Shown piece after piece: positions 1-8,447 of a stretch of DNA of 64,000 nucleotides. How positions within the stretch are numbered: position 1 is the stretch's first letter; each line of letters starts with the position of its first letter. Origin of the DNA: Haloferax marisrubri. Lineage in GTDB: Archaea > Halobacteriota > Halobacteria > Halobacteriales > Haloferacaceae. The notes below the pieces were generated by a model. It did not search any database and was not told the DNA's origin. It was given only the letters and a program-made list of their open reading frames with translations. Location: contig NZ_LOPW02000017.1 of NCBI RefSeq assembly GCF_001469875.2, positions 251,908 through 315,907 on the forward strand. Direction: 5' to 3'. The translations under genes were made by a program, and so were the position numbers.

Positions 1-453
1 GCCGCGGTGCGCGAGACGATGGTCGCCGCGGGCGAGGTGGTCTACCCGAGCGCGGCCGAGGGCGTCTCGGAGTTCGTCGAGACGTACGTCGTCGGGCGCG
101 CGAGAGACGACTCGCGGCGGGCCGCGATGGTCGACGCCGCGACCGAGTTGGACGACGTGGCCCGCGACTGGGAGGGCGCGGCCTTCGCCGACCTGCCTGC
201 GGACGACCGCGACCGCCTGCTCCGCGAACTCGGCGTCGACGCGGCCGACCCGGTTCCGGACGGGACGCTCTCCGAGCGCCTCCGGTTTCACGTCGTGAAC
301 GAACTGCTCTACGCCTTCTACGCCTCGCCGACCGGCGGCCGCCTCGCCGGCATCGAGAACCCTATCGGCCACCCCGGCGGGGCCGAGAGCTACCGACGGG
401 CGACGATGGACGGACCCGAGACGACCGACTCCGGCGGTGAGCGCGATGGATAG
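1..453 (+). CDS. Gluconate 2-dehydrogenase subunit 3-like protein (5' partial)
   Basis: The reading frame is open to the left edge of the window, so the N-terminus, possibly including a Tat signal, is missing. At least 150 residues are present. The sequence is acidic and mostly helical, and contains a segment ENPIGHPGG near its C-terminus. It lies directly upstream of, and overlaps, a GMC-type flavoprotein gene. Small subunit 3 partners of gluconate/sorbitol dehydrogenases are usually encoded in this position, and the assignment rests on this linkage and on general resemblance. Known members help assemble or export the flavoprotein subunit. I cannot see a signal peptide because the start is lost, so cell location is inferred only. 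Confidence 0.6.
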   Translation, partial: AAVRETMVAAGEVVYPSAAEGVSEFVETYVVGRARDDSRRAAMVDAATELDDVARDWEGAAFADLPADDRDRLLRELGVDAADPVPDGTLSERLRFHVVNELLYAFYASPTGGRLAGIENPIGHPGGAESYRRATMDGPETTDSGGERDG

Positions 454-2026
454 GACCCCCGTCGACGACGCCGACGTGTGCATCGTCGGTGCCGGGCCCG
501 CCGGCGGCCTCGTCGCCCATCGACTCGCCGAGTCGGGGGCGACGGTCGTCGTCCTCGAAGCCGGGCCGCGGTTCGACGGCGACAGGCGGGAGCAACTAGA
601 ACAGCATATCCGCCCCGGCCTCGGCGGCCCGTGGGAGATGGGCGGCCCGCGGGACGCGTTTTCCTCCTCGGGCGAGTCGTTCTACCCGCTGAACGCCGCC
701 CGCGTGAAGGGCGTCGGCGGGTCGACGCTCCACTGGCAGGGGATGGTGATGCGCCTCCACGAGCGCGACTTCGAACTCGACTCCAGACACGGCGTCGGGG
801 CCGACTGGCCAATCGGTTACGACGACCTCCAGCCGTACTACGCCGCCGCGGAACGCGAGTTTGGCGTCGCGGGCGCGGCCGACAACCCCTACGCGCCGCC
901 GCGGGACGAGCCCTACCCGCTTCCCGCCTTCCGGCCGTCGCACTCGGACTCCATCTTCGCCGAGGCCTGCGAGCGCCTCGGCATCGACATGCACTCCGTG
1001 GGCAACGCCCGCAACTCCGAACCGTACGACGACCGGTCGCCCTGCGTCGGCTACGGAACGTGCAAGCCGGTCTGTCCCTCCGGCGCGAAGTACACCGCCG
1101 AGTCCCACGTCGAAAAGGCCGAAGCCGCGGGCGCGCGGGTCATCGACCGGGCGCGAGTCCGACGGCTCGAACACGACGAGGCGGGCGAGCGCGTCGTCGC
1201 CGCGGCGTACACGACGCCCGACGGCGAGACCCACAGGCAGGAGGCGACCCAGTTCGTCCTCGCCTGCGGCGGCGTCGAGAACGTCAGACTGCTGTTGCTG
1301 TCCGACTCCGACCGCTACCCCGACGGCCTCGCCAACTCCTCGGGAGTCGTCGGTCGGTACTTCATGGACCACCTGTTCGCCGGGGCGGGCGGTCGGCTCG
1401 ACCGTCCCACGCGACAGAACCACGTCGGCTTCAACACCAGCGAGTGCCACCAGTTCTACGACGAGGCCGACCCGGTCAACGGCCTCAAACTGGAGTTTCT
1501 CAACTACGCCGGCCCGTCGCCGGTCATCGACGCCCTCCACGCCGACACGTGGGGCGACGACCTGCTCGACCAGTTGGACGAGAGCTACGGCACGCACGTG
1601 TCCATGGGCGCGCTGGTCGAACAGCTCCCCCGCGAGGACAACTACGTCGGCCTCGACCGGGAGACGACCGACGACCTCGGCGACCCCGTCCCCGAGATAC
1701 ACTGGTCCGTCGACGAACAGACGGAGGCCGCGCTCTCGCGGGCCAACGAGATTCAGGCGCGCGTGCTGGACGAACTCGGCGTCGAGGACCGCTGGACCGT
1801 CGGCCCCGACGAGACCGGCCCCGCGTACCACCACATGGGGACGACGCGGATGGGCGACGACCCCGAGTCGAGCGTCGTGGACGCCGAGTGCCGCGCCCAC
1901 GACCTCGACAACCTCTGGATTTCCGGGTCGAGCGTCTTCCCGACGGGGGGCGCGATGAACCCGACGCTCACCATCGCGGCGCTCTCGCTTCGACTCGCCG
2001 AGTCGCTTCGGGCCGAACTCGGGTAG
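437..2026 (+). CDS. GMC-family FAD oxidoreductase (gluconate/sugar dehydrogenase-like large subunit)
   Basis: A flavoprotein of about 529 residues. The N-terminal Rossmann motif DVCIVGAGPAGG (residues about 12-23) binds FAD. A GGSTLHWQGM segment and the C-terminal YHHMGTTRMGDD and GGAMNPTLTIAALSLR segments are typical of glucose-methanol-choline oxidoreductases; the HH pair is the usual catalytic site. A cysteine-rich stretch (CVGYGTCKPVCPSGAKY, about residue 200) is seen in gluconate-dehydrogenase-type members. The start is GTG 437 or ATG 446; both overlap the stop of the upstream subunit-3 gene, implying translational coupling. The likely reaction is oxidation of a sugar or polyol with electrons passed to a membrane acceptor; the substrate is unknown. 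Confidence 0.85.
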   Translation: MSAMDRTPVDDADVCIVGAGPAGGLVAHRLAESGATVVVLEAGPRFDGDRREQLEQHIRPGLGGPWEMGGPRDAFSSSGESFYPLNAARVKGVGGSTLHWQGMVMRLHERDFELDSRHGVGADWPIGYDDLQPYYAAAEREFGVAGAADNPYAPPRDEPYPLPAFRPSHSDSIFAEACERLGIDMHSVGNARNSEPYDDRSPCVGYGTCKPVCPSGAKYTAESHVEKAEAAGARVIDRARVRRLEHDEAGERVVAAAYTTPDGETHRQEATQFVLACGGVENVRLLLLSDSDRYPDGLANSSGVVGRYFMDHLFAGAGGRLDRPTRQNHVGFNTSECHQFYDEADPVNGLKLEFLNYAGPSPVIDALHADTWGDDLLDQLDESYGTHVSMGALVEQLPREDNYVGLDRETTDDLGDPVPEIHWSVDEQTEAALSRANEIQARVLDELGVEDRWTVGPDETGPAYHHMGTTRMGDDPESSVVDAECRAHDLDNLWISGSSVFPTGGAMNPTLTIAALSLRLAESLRAELG

Positions 2027-2078
2027 CGCCCGTCGGAGCCGCCTCCCGCACCCCGCCTCGTCCGACCCGGAGTACGCA

Positions 2079-2088
2079 CGCTTAAGAA
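2079..2088 (+). promoter_or_regulatory. Promoter of hisC (TATA element, leaderless)
   Basis: The sequence GCTTAAGAAC is an AT-rich island in very GC-rich DNA. Its centre lies 27 bp before the A of the hisC ATG at 2111. Archaeal transcription starts about 25-28 bp after the TATA centre, so a leaderless hisC transcript is expected. No Shine-Dalgarno sequence is seen before the ATG. Confidence 0.6.
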
Positions 2089-2110
2089 CCGCGACCCGCA
2101 TTTTCCGACC

Positions 2111-3196
2111 ATGCAACCACGGGACCTCTCCGCGCACGCTCCCTACGTACCCGGCCGCGGGACAGAGGAGGTCGCCCGCGAACTCGGGATGGACCCCGAA
2201 GACCTGACGAAACTCTCCTCGAACGAGAACCCCCACGGCCCGAGTCCGAAGGCGGTCGCCGCCATCGAAGACGCCGCGCCGACCGTGAGCGTCTACCCGA
2301 AGACGGCCCACACGGACCTGACCGAGCGCCTCGCCGACAAGTGGGGCCTCGAAGCCGAACAGGTGTGGGTGTCGCCCGGCGCGGACGGCTCTATCGACTA
2401 CCTGACCCGCGCGATGCTCGAACCGGACGACCGGATTCTCGAACCCGCACCCGGCTTTTCGTACTACTCGATGAGCGCCCGGTACCACCACGGCGACGCC
2501 GTCCAGTACGAGGTGTCGAAGGGCGACGACTTCGAACAGACCGCCGACCTCGTCCTCGACGCCTACGACGGCGAACGCATGGTCTATCTCACGACGCCGC
2601 ACAACCCGACGGGGTCCGTGCTCCCGCGGGACGAACTCGTCGAACTCGCCGAGTCGGTCGAAGACCACACGCTCCTCGTCGTCGACGAGGCCTACGGCGA
2701 GTTCGCCGAGGAACCGTCGGCCATCGACCTGCTCTCGGAATACGACAACATCGCGGTCCTGCGGACGTTCTCGAAGGCCTACGGGCTGGCCGGCCTCCGC
2801 ATCGGCTACGCTTGTGTGCCCGAGGCGTGGGCCGACGCCTACGCCCGCGTGAACACGCCGTTCGCCGCCAGCGAGGTCGCCTGCCGCGCCGCGCTCGCCG
2901 CGCTCGACGACGAGGAACACGTCGAGAAATCCGTCGAGTCGGCCCGGTGGTCCCGCGAGTACCTCCGCGAACACCTCGACGCGCCGACGTGGGAAAGCGA
3001 GGGCAACTTCGTCCTCGTGGAGGTCGGCGACGCCACCGCCGTCACCGAGGCCGCCCAGCGCGAGGGCGTCATCGTCCGCGACTGCGGGAGTTTCGGCCTG
3101 CCGGAGTGCATCCGCGTCTCCTGCGGCACTGAAGCACAGACCAAGCGCGCCGTGGACGTGCTCAACCGCATCGTCTCGGAGGTGCCGCCGGCGTGA
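2111..3196 (+). CDS. hisC: Histidinol-phosphate aminotransferase
   Basis: A PLP-dependent class I/II aminotransferase of 361 residues, normal length for HisC. It transfers amino groups between histidinol phosphate and 2-oxoglutarate in histidine synthesis; relatives also act on aromatic amino acids. Visible hallmarks are LSSNENPHGPSPKA near the N-terminus, TTPHNPTGSVL, VVDEAYGEF (PLP-pyridine aspartate), and RTFSKAYGLAGLRIGY, which carries the Schiff-base lysine. It starts at an ATG placed 27 bp after a TATA box. Its stop overlaps the GTG start of the next gene, so hisC, the kinase-like gene and the phosphatidyltransferase gene form one transcription unit. No other his gene is nearby. Confidence 0.92.
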   Translation: MQPRDLSAHAPYVPGRGTEEVARELGMDPEDLTKLSSNENPHGPSPKAVAAIEDAAPTVSVYPKTAHTDLTERLADKWGLEAEQVWVSPGADGSIDYLTRAMLEPDDRILEPAPGFSYYSMSARYHHGDAVQYEVSKGDDFEQTADLVLDAYDGERMVYLTTPHNPTGSVLPRDELVELAESVEDHTLLVVDEAYGEFAEEPSAIDLLSEYDNIAVLRTFSKAYGLAGLRIGYACVPEAWADAYARVNTPFAASEVACRAALAALDDEEHVEKSVESARWSREYLREHLDAPTWESEGNFVLVEVGDATAVTEAAQREGVIVRDCGSFGLPECIRVSCGTEAQTKRAVDVLNRIVSEVPPA

Positions 3197-3702
3197 GAGT
3201 CGTCGTCACCGGCACGCCCGGCACCGGCAAGACCACCGCCACCGAGCGCGTCGCCGACGACCTCGACCTCGACGTGGTCCACCTCAACCGACTCGTGAAA
3301 GACGAGGACCTCTGGACCGAGCGCGACGAGGAGCGTGACACGCTCGTCGTGGACCTCGACGCCGCCCGCGACGAACTCGGCGACTGGGACGGTATCGTCG
3401 AGAGCCACCTCGCACACCACTTCGAAGCCGACCGCGTGGTCGTGCTTCGCTGTCGCCCCGACATCCTCGAACAGCGCCTCCTCGACCGCGGCGAAGCCGA
3501 GACGAAGGCGCGCGAGAACCGCGAGTCCGAGGCGCTGGACGTGATTCTCGGCGAGGCCGTCGAGTTCCACGGCGAGGAGTCGGTGTACGAAATCGACACG
3601 ACAGAGCGCGACCCCGACGCCGTCGCCGACGACATCGCGGCGGTCGTCGCGGGCGAGCGCGAACCCTCGGCGGGGACCGTCGACTTCATCGACTACCTAT
3701 GA
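3193..3702 (+). CDS. Adenylate-kinase-like NMP kinase (Fap7/hCINAP-type)
   Basis: A 169-residue P-loop kinase with Walker A GTPGTGKTT at residues 7-15. The protein is short and lacks the large LID domain of classic adenylate kinases. This size and the motif VVLRCRPDILEQRLLDRG resemble the archaeal Fap7/CINAP-type adenylate kinases, which in characterised relatives act in small-subunit ribosome maturation. The GTG start at 3193 overlaps the hisC stop in a GTGA arrangement, and the 3' end overlaps the start of the phosphatidyltransferase gene by 4 bp. Co-translation of the three genes is therefore likely although their roles differ. The nucleotide specificity cannot be read from the sequence. 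Confidence 0.82.
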   Translation: MRVVVTGTPGTGKTTATERVADDLDLDVVHLNRLVKDEDLWTERDEERDTLVVDLDAARDELGDWDGIVESHLAHHFEADRVVVLRCRPDILEQRLLDRGEAETKARENRESEALDVILGEAVEFHGEESVYEIDTTERDPDAVADDIAAVVAGEREPSAGTVDFIDYL

Positions 3703-4301
3703 CGCTCGACCAGTACCGCGACACCGCCGACAAGTTGCTCGCCCCGTTCGTCTCGGTCGCCGACGCCGCCGGCCTCTCGCCGAACGGCGTGAGCGTCGTC
3801 GCCTTCGGGTTCGCCGTCGCCGCCGGCGTCGCCTTCGGCCTCGCCGACCCGCTTTGGTACGGCCTCGGCGCGGTGTTCGTCTTCTGTAACGGCTGGCTCG
3901 ACCTCGTGGACGGCGCGCTCGCCCGCGAGCAGGGCGTCTCCTCGAAGGCCGGCGACCTGCTGGACCACGTGCTCGACCGCTACGCCGACATCGTCGTCAT
4001 CGTCGGTCTCGCCGCCGGTATCGACTCGTTCGCGCTGGGCCTCGCCGCGGTCACGGGCGTCCTCATGACCTCCTACCTCGGCACGCAGATTCAGGCGGTC
4101 GGCCTCGGGCGCGCCTACGGCGGCCTCGTCGGGCGCGCCGACCGACTGGCGCTCATGGGACTCGTCGGCCTCGCGTCCGCCGTCTACACCGGCACGCTCG
4201 GCGGGTTCACGCTCGTCGGCTGGCTCCTCGTGTTCTTCGCCGTCGTCGGCCACCTCACCGCGGTCCAGCGTTTCTGGGGCGCGTGGAGCGACCTGACCTG
4301 A
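3699..4301 (+). CDS. CDP-alcohol phosphatidyltransferase family membrane protein
   Basis: A 200-residue integral membrane enzyme that joins a CDP-activated lipid to an alcohol. The complete family signature D-x2-DG-x2-AR-x8-G-x3-D-x3-D is present, starting at DLVDGALAREQG (about residue 67) and ending with GDLLDHVLD. Several hydrophobic segments follow (for example IVVIVGLAAG and LVGWLLVFFAVVG). It overlaps the adenylate-kinase-like gene (ATGA). The polar-headgroup substrate (inositol phosphate, glycerol phosphate or serine) cannot be decided. The last codons and the stop lie inside a pentanucleotide repeat that begins at 4291. Confidence 0.88.
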   Translation: MTLDQYRDTADKLLAPFVSVADAAGLSPNGVSVVAFGFAVAAGVAFGLADPLWYGLGAVFVFCNGWLDLVDGALAREQGVSSKAGDLLDHVLDRYADIVVIVGLAAGIDSFALGLAAVTGVLMTSYLGTQIQAVGLGRAYGGLVGRADRLALMGLVGLASAVYTGTLGGFTLVGWLLVFFAVVGHLTAVQRFWGAWSDLT

Positions 4302-4338
4302 CCTGACCTGACCTGACCTGACCTGACCTGACCTGACC
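4291..4338 (+). repeat. Pentanucleotide tandem repeat ACCTG, about 9.6 copies
   Basis: Nine exact copies of ACCTG followed by ACC run from inside the last four codons of the phosphatidyltransferase gene into the intergenic space. The stop codon TGA of that gene is formed by the repeat itself (ACC TGA). Because a TGA occurs within any 15 bp of this repeat in every frame, copy-number changes would barely alter the protein end. Short repeats of this kind expand and contract by replication slippage. Confidence 0.95.
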
Positions 4339-4493
4339 GGCGTCGCCCGACTCGACAACCAGAACCGACCCGGCCGACCCCCCGAACCGGTCGCGTCTAC
4401 ACTCTCTTTCGATTCGTTTCGGGGGTCCGTGTTCACTCGCACGCAAGTACTCACCCCCCAGTACCGAGTGTGGATCTTGCCCGGTGAACCAGA

Positions 4494-4500
4494 TTTATAT
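4494..4500 (+). promoter_or_regulatory. Promoter (TATA element) for the transducer/kinase unit
   Basis: TTTATAT is one of the best matches to a haloarchaeal TATA box in the window. It sits in an unusually AT-rich stretch of about 130 bp (4490-4620). Transcription would be expected to start near 4523, a few bases before the ATG at 4532 of a short upstream ORF, and upstream of both candidate starts of the transducer-like gene. The rest of the gap from 4339 to 4490 shows no gene. Confidence 0.5.
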
Positions 4501-4531
4501 GATTGAGATTATCACCAGTTACCATCTTCAA

Positions 4532-4630
4532 ATGATTCTGAATTACACCATACAACGCCTGAATAGGCCACGATTCCAGCGTCGGCTTCGGTTATGTTCA
4601 GTTTTGAATCTGGAGCGTGTCCGGCCGTGA
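4532..4630 (+). CDS. Possible 32-residue upstream ORF coupled to the transducer-like gene
   Basis: This short frame begins with ATG 4532, about 8 bp after the expected transcription start, and encodes a basic 32-residue peptide beginning [20 protein letters not shown]. Its TGA stop (4628-4630) overlaps GTG 4627, which is an in-frame start for the transducer-like gene. That GTGA overlap would couple their translation. The peptide is basic, unlike the acidic proteins around it. No homology can be claimed; it may be a leader ORF or simply a chance frame in a 5' untranslated region. Confidence 0.3.
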   Translation: MILNYTIQRLNRPRFQRRLRLCSVLNLERVRP

Positions 4631-6252
4631 CGCGCTCGGAAGACGGCGGCCTCAACGCGGGACCCGAGCCGAAACGCCCCGGGAGGACCGACGCCGCGGG
4701 CGACGACGCGATGGTCGCCAACGCGAAGGGCGCGCTGGACGTGGTGCGCGAGATTTCGAGCACCGTCGACGGTCAACTCGACGGGATATCCCGCCGGACC
4801 GAGACGCAGGCCGACGACGCGGCGGCGGCCGTCGACGACGTGTCGGACCTCTCGGCGACCGTCGAGGAGATAGCGGCGACCGCGACCGAGGTCAGCGACC
4901 GGTCGGAGCGGGCCGCCGAACGGGCCGCCGAGGGCCGGTCGTCGGCGCGCGAGGCCATCGAGGTGATGGAGGACGTTCGCGCCGTCAGCACCGCCGTGGC
5001 CGACGAAGTCGAGGCGTTCCGCGCGCGCGTCGACAGCGTCGCCGACGCGCTGGCCGGCATCGACGACATCGCCGCGCAGACGAACCTGCTCGCGCTCAAC
5101 GCCTCCATCGAGGCCGCCCGCGCGGGCGAGGAGGGCGACGGCTTCGCTGTCGTCGCCGACGAGGTGAAGACGCTCGCCGAGGAGGCGCAGTCGCAGGCGG
5201 ACGAAATCGACGCCGTGCTCGGGACGGTCCGCGAGGAGACCGACGAGACGGTCGACCACCTCGAAGCCGTCGTTTCGGAGATCGACCGCGGGACCGAGCA
5301 GGTCGAAGAGACCATGCAGAGCCTCGACGCCGTCACCGAGGCCGTCGAGGAGACGGCGAACGGGACGAAGTCAGTCTCCGAAGCGACCGACCAGCAGGCC
5401 AAGACGACCGAGGCGGTCGCGGCGCGCATCGAGCGCGTCGCCGAGGGCGCAGACCACATCGAAGACGACGTGGAGACGATTCGCGGGGCGCGCGCGGAGC
5501 AGACGACGATGCTCCGAGAAATCAGCGGCGCGCTCGACTCCGCGTCGCAGTCGCGGTCCGAGCGAATCGCGGACACGGAGCGAATCCCGACTGGCGTCGA
5601 CGGACTCGACGACCTCTGCGGCGGCGGGTTCGCCGTCGGCAGTCGCGCCGTCGTCCAACACGACGGGGAGGTGGCGGTCGACGGGCTCGTCGCGCAACTG
5701 GCCGCCGCGGCGCTCGACGCGGGGTACGCCGTGTCGATTACGCCGCCGCCCTCGCTTGACCGACGGACGCTCGCCGCCGCTCTCGACGCGGTCGGCCTCT
5801 CGTTCGCGGACGCGCTTGACGGCGACCGGCTGTTCGTCCTCGACGCGTTCGGCGAGTGGCGGACGGAGTACAACGTGTTCGACCTCGACCGCAGACCCTT
5901 GGACGCGGTCAACCGGACGACCGCCGAGCGGCGCTCCGACCGACTGTTCGTCATCGGCAACATCGCGGGCGAAATCGCCGTCATGGGCGAGTCGGCCGCA
6001 CGGGAGGCCCGCTACGCGAACGACGACGGCGTCCTCGGCGACGACGACACCGTCCTCAACGTCGTCGACGGGTCGTCCGTCGAAGCGCAGTTCGGCGCGT
6101 TCTACACGGGCGCGGCGGACTACGTCCTCAGGGCGTCCCGCGACGGCGCGGCACAGCGCGTCGAACTCACGACCGCACCGGCCGGCGTCTCCGAGGCGAC
6201 CCGCCGACTCCGAACCCGGGACCGACCGCCGTACGCGACGCTCGTCGAGTGA
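4594..6252 (+). CDS. Soluble methyl-accepting-transducer-like protein fused to a degenerate KaiC/RecA-like domain
   Basis: The protein has 552 residues from ATG 4594, or 541 from GTG 4627. Residues about 45-325 form a long heptad-rich coiled coil with the conserved transducer hairpin tip ([20 protein letters not shown], about 157-176) followed by [16 protein letters not shown]. No membrane segment or periplasmic sensor is present, so it should be cytoplasmic. From about residue 329 the sequence [17 protein letters not shown] is the start of a KaiC/Rad55-type domain, but the expected Walker A GxxxxGKT is replaced by a segment ([12 protein letters not shown]) without lysine or threonine, so ATP binding is probably lost. 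The stop overlaps the ATG of the histidine kinase that follows (TGATG). Haloarchaeal HTR-like proteins of this architecture are known, but their role is not established. Confidence 0.82.
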   Translation: MFSFESGACPAVTRSEDGGLNAGPEPKRPGRTDAAGDDAMVANAKGALDVVREISSTVDGQLDGISRRTETQADDAAAAVDDVSDLSATVEEIAATATEVSDRSERAAERAAEGRSSAREAIEVMEDVRAVSTAVADEVEAFRARVDSVADALAGIDDIAAQTNLLALNASIEAARAGEEGDGFAVVADEVKTLAEEAQSQADEIDAVLGTVREETDETVDHLEAVVSEIDRGTEQVEETMQSLDAVTEAVEETANGTKSVSEATDQQAKTTEAVAARIERVAEGADHIEDDVETIRGARAEQTTMLREISGALDSASQSRSERIADTERIPTGVDGLDDLCGGGFAVGSRAVVQHDGEVAVDGLVAQLAAAALDAGYAVSITPPPSLDRRTLAAALDAVGLSFADALDGDRLFVLDAFGEWRTEYNVFDLDRRPLDAVNRTTAERRSDRLFVIGNIAGEIAVMGESAAREARYANDDGVLGDDDTVLNVVDGSSVEAQFGAFYTGAADYVLRASRDGAAQRVELTTAPAGVSEATRRLRTRDRPPYATLVE

Positions 6253-7649
6253 TGTTCGTCCTCGACGCGGCGGGGGCCGTGGCCCGCGCGAGCGACGGGT
6301 TCGCGGCGCACCTCGGCGCGGACGCCGCGACGCTCCGTGGGCGTCCGCTCTCTGACTTCGTCGTCGCCGAGGACTGGCCGGACGTCCGCGCCGCGCTCGA
6401 CGCCACGCGAGCGGTTGACGGGTGGGAGAGCCATCAGTGTCGCTGTCGGCTCTCGGGCGTCGATGGCAGGGCGGCGATAGGAGGCGACGACGTTCTCGTC
6501 GAGTTCACCCCGTATCCCGGACGCGACGACGACACCGAGAGAGACACCGACAGCGACGACACCGGCGCGGGGCGGGTCGCCGGGGCGGTCTGCCGCGAAC
6601 CGTCGGAGCCGGCGGCCGCGCGACTGCACACCGAGCGGGACCGTTTCGACCACCTGTTCGACCTCATCGACGACGCGGTCATCGAGTTCGAAATCGTCGG
6701 TATCGAGCCGGTCGTCAGGGCGGTGAATCCGGGGTTCGAGGCCATCTTCGGCTACGACGCGGCCGAGGTCCGCGGCGAGTCGCTCAACGACTTCATCGTC
6801 CCGCCGGGCGCTGACGACGAGGCGGTCGATTTCGACCAGCGGACCGCCGACGGGAAGGCCAACCACGCCATCGTCACCCGGCAGACCGCGTGGGGCAGAC
6901 GCGAGTTCCTCTATCGCGGCATCCCCTACAGCCGCGGCGACGGGAAGCAGTACGGCTTTTCCATCTACTCCGACATCACCGGCCAGCGCAGAGCCAGAGA
7001 ACACCTGCAAGTGCTCCAGCGCGTCCTCCGGCACAACCTCCGAAACGAGATGAACGTCGTCCTCGGCATGGCCGAGGAGATACGCGAGGCGACGGCCGAC
7101 CCGAGCGTCGACCACGCGGCCGGGCGCATCGCCGTGCACACCGAGAAACTCCTGCGGGTCAGCGAGAAGGCCCGAACCGCGGCCGCCGTCCTCGACGACC
7201 AGCGGCCCGACGAGGTGGTCGATGCGACCGAGACGGTCCGCGCCGTCGTCGAACCGCGGCGCACCCGGTTCCCCGCGGCGACGTTCGACCTCAACCTCCC
7301 GTCGTCGCTCCCGGTGTCTGTCGGGCCGAAACTCGCGCAGGCGTTCGCCAACGTCGTGGAGAACGCGCTCGAACACACGCCCGAGGACGTGACGGTCCGC
7401 ATCGAGGCGAAGCGGTGCGAGAACGACGCGACGCTCCGCGTCAGCGACGACGGCGACGGCATCCCAGAAATCGAGTGGGCGGCCGTCTTCGGCGACGAGG
7501 ACATCACGCAACTCAGCCACGGCTCCGGGCTGGGGCTGTGGGTCGTCAAGTGGGTGGTCGAGTCCGCGGGCGGGCGAGTCGATTACGACCGACGCGACGG
7601 GTGGAGCACCGTCCAACTGACGCTCCCGCTGGCGGACGGGAGTCGGTAG
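6252..7649 (+). CDS. PAS-domain sensor histidine kinase
   Basis: A cytoplasmic kinase of 465 residues. Two PAS modules come first (about 1-115, weak, and about 125-245, with NPGFEAIFGYDAAEVRGESL). Then come a phospho-acceptor helix with LRHNLRNEMNVVLG (His at about residue 261) and an ATPase domain with N box NVVENALEHTP, G1 DDGDGIPE and G2 GSGLGLWV. The short H-box form RHNLRNE is typical of haloarchaeal kinases. ATG 6252 overlaps the stop of the transducer-like gene, so the pair is co-translated and may form one signalling complex. There is no transmembrane segment and no receiver domain, and no response regulator gene is adjacent. Confidence 0.9.
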   Translation: MFVLDAAGAVARASDGFAAHLGADAATLRGRPLSDFVVAEDWPDVRAALDATRAVDGWESHQCRCRLSGVDGRAAIGGDDVLVEFTPYPGRDDDTERDTDSDDTGAGRVAGAVCREPSEPAAARLHTERDRFDHLFDLIDDAVIEFEIVGIEPVVRAVNPGFEAIFGYDAAEVRGESLNDFIVPPGADDEAVDFDQRTADGKANHAIVTRQTAWGRREFLYRGIPYSRGDGKQYGFSIYSDITGQRRAREHLQVLQRVLRHNLRNEMNVVLGMAEEIREATADPSVDHAAGRIAVHTEKLLRVSEKARTAAAVLDDQRPDEVVDATETVRAVVEPRRTRFPAATFDLNLPSSLPVSVGPKLAQAFANVVENALEHTPEDVTVRIEAKRCENDATLRVSDDGDGIPEIEWAAVFGDEDITQLSHGSGLGLWVVKWVVESAGGRVDYDRRDGWSTVQLTLPLADGSR

Positions 7650-7693
7650 CGACCTCGTCGCGTCCCGGGCGATTCGGTGGCCGGTGGCGTGCC

Positions 7694-7700
7694 TTTTATA
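7694..7700 (+). promoter_or_regulatory. Promoter of the Mbf1-type gene
   Basis: TTTTATA is centred 27-28 bp before ATG 7725, as expected for a leaderless haloarchaeal transcript. This spacing supports ATG 7725 over the longer in-frame GTG that begins 48 bp upstream. Confidence 0.6.
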
Positions 7701-7724
7701 CGCGGCGGGCGGGTACGTGAGTGT

Positions 7725-8246
7725 ATGCCTCAGTGCGAGATGTGCGGCTCCGACCAAGCCTCTCTGAAGACTGTGAAGGTCGAAGGCGCAGAACTGCAGC
7801 TGTGTGACGACTGCGCCGAGTTCGGCACGGAGGTCCGCACCGAGTCGACTTCCAGCGCGAGCACGAAGTACTCCACGTCCTCCTCGTCGGGCTCGAACTC
7901 CTCTCGCTCCTCGGGGTCGTCTTCTTCCTCGTCGTCGAAGCGCCGCCGCCGCGACATGTTCGACGACATGGACGAAATCGCGACCGACTACGACGACCGC
8001 ATCCGGCAGGCGCGGGAGTCCCGCGGAATGAGCCAAGAAGAGCTCGCCCAGTCGCTCAACGAGAAGGCGAGCCTCATCCGCAAGCTCGAACGCGGCGACA
8101 TCATGCCGCCGGACTCCGTCCGGAAGAAAATCGAGCGCAAACTCGACATCTCGCTGGTCGAAGGCGAGAGCGACGACGACTCCGAGTGGTCCGGCGGCGG
8201 CTCCACGACGACCACCCTCGGCGACGTCGTCAAGCGCAAGGACTGA
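7725..8246 (+). CDS. mbf1: Multiprotein bridging factor 1-type transcription factor
   Basis: A protein of 173 residues. The N-terminus is a zinc ribbon with CEMC (residues 4-7) and a second pair CDDC (about residues 28-31). A serine-rich linker (about residues 43-68) follows, then a basic patch KRRRR. The C-terminal helix-turn-helix of the Cro/XRE class reads RIRQARESRGMSQEELAQSLNEKASLIRKLERGDIMPPD. This order matches archaeal and eukaryotic MBF1, a co-factor that bridges TBP and activators; in archaea it binds the ribosome or TBP in the few cases studied. It is a single gene with its own promoter. The start fits the leaderless spacing. Confidence 0.88.
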   Translation: MPQCEMCGSDQASLKTVKVEGAELQLCDDCAEFGTEVRTESTSSASTKYSTSSSSGSNSSRSSGSSSSSSSKRRRRDMFDDMDEIATDYDDRIRQARESRGMSQEELAQSLNEKASLIRKLERGDIMPPDSVRKKIERKLDISLVEGESDDDSEWSGGGSTTTTLGDVVKRKD

Positions 8247-8265
8247 CGCGGCCCGTCCCCCGCGA

Positions 8266-8300
8266 CCGACGCCGACGCCGACGCCGACGACGACGCCAAC
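8266..8300 (+). repeat. Short hexamer repeat (GCCGAC)n in the mbf1-tpiA gap
   Basis: Three perfect GCCGAC units (8271-8288), flanked by degenerate copies, lie just downstream of the mbf1 stop. In one frame they encode an Asp-Ala run, which is the common codon pair here, so this may be slipped coding-like sequence. The remainder of the 200 bp gap holds only the tpiA promoter. Confidence 0.5.
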
Positions 8301-8414
8301 GACGCCGATTCCGACGACCCGTCGCGGGAACCGCGCGCCCGACACCGCCGTTCCGTTTATCACGATTTTCCGCCCGCGAGACGCCGTCTCGTGGCAATCG
8401 CGGCCCCGAAAACC

Positions 8415-8423
8415 AATTTATTA
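8415..8423 (+). promoter_or_regulatory. Promoter of tpiA
   Basis: AATTTATTA is centred about 28 bp before GTG 8448. The spacing predicts a leaderless transcript starting at or next to the GTG and decides between this start and an ATG-less extension further upstream. Confidence 0.65.
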
Positions 8424-8447
8424 GTCTCGCCGGACCCGACTTCGACT

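Noticed and set aside
596-2974. A 792-codon open frame on the minus strand across the GMC oxidoreductase and hisC genes
   Set aside because: It is an antisense shadow of two clearly conserved plus-strand genes. In very GC-rich DNA the opposite frames rarely meet stop codons. Its translation shows no conserved motif and an Arg/Val-rich composition atypical of haloarchaeal proteins.
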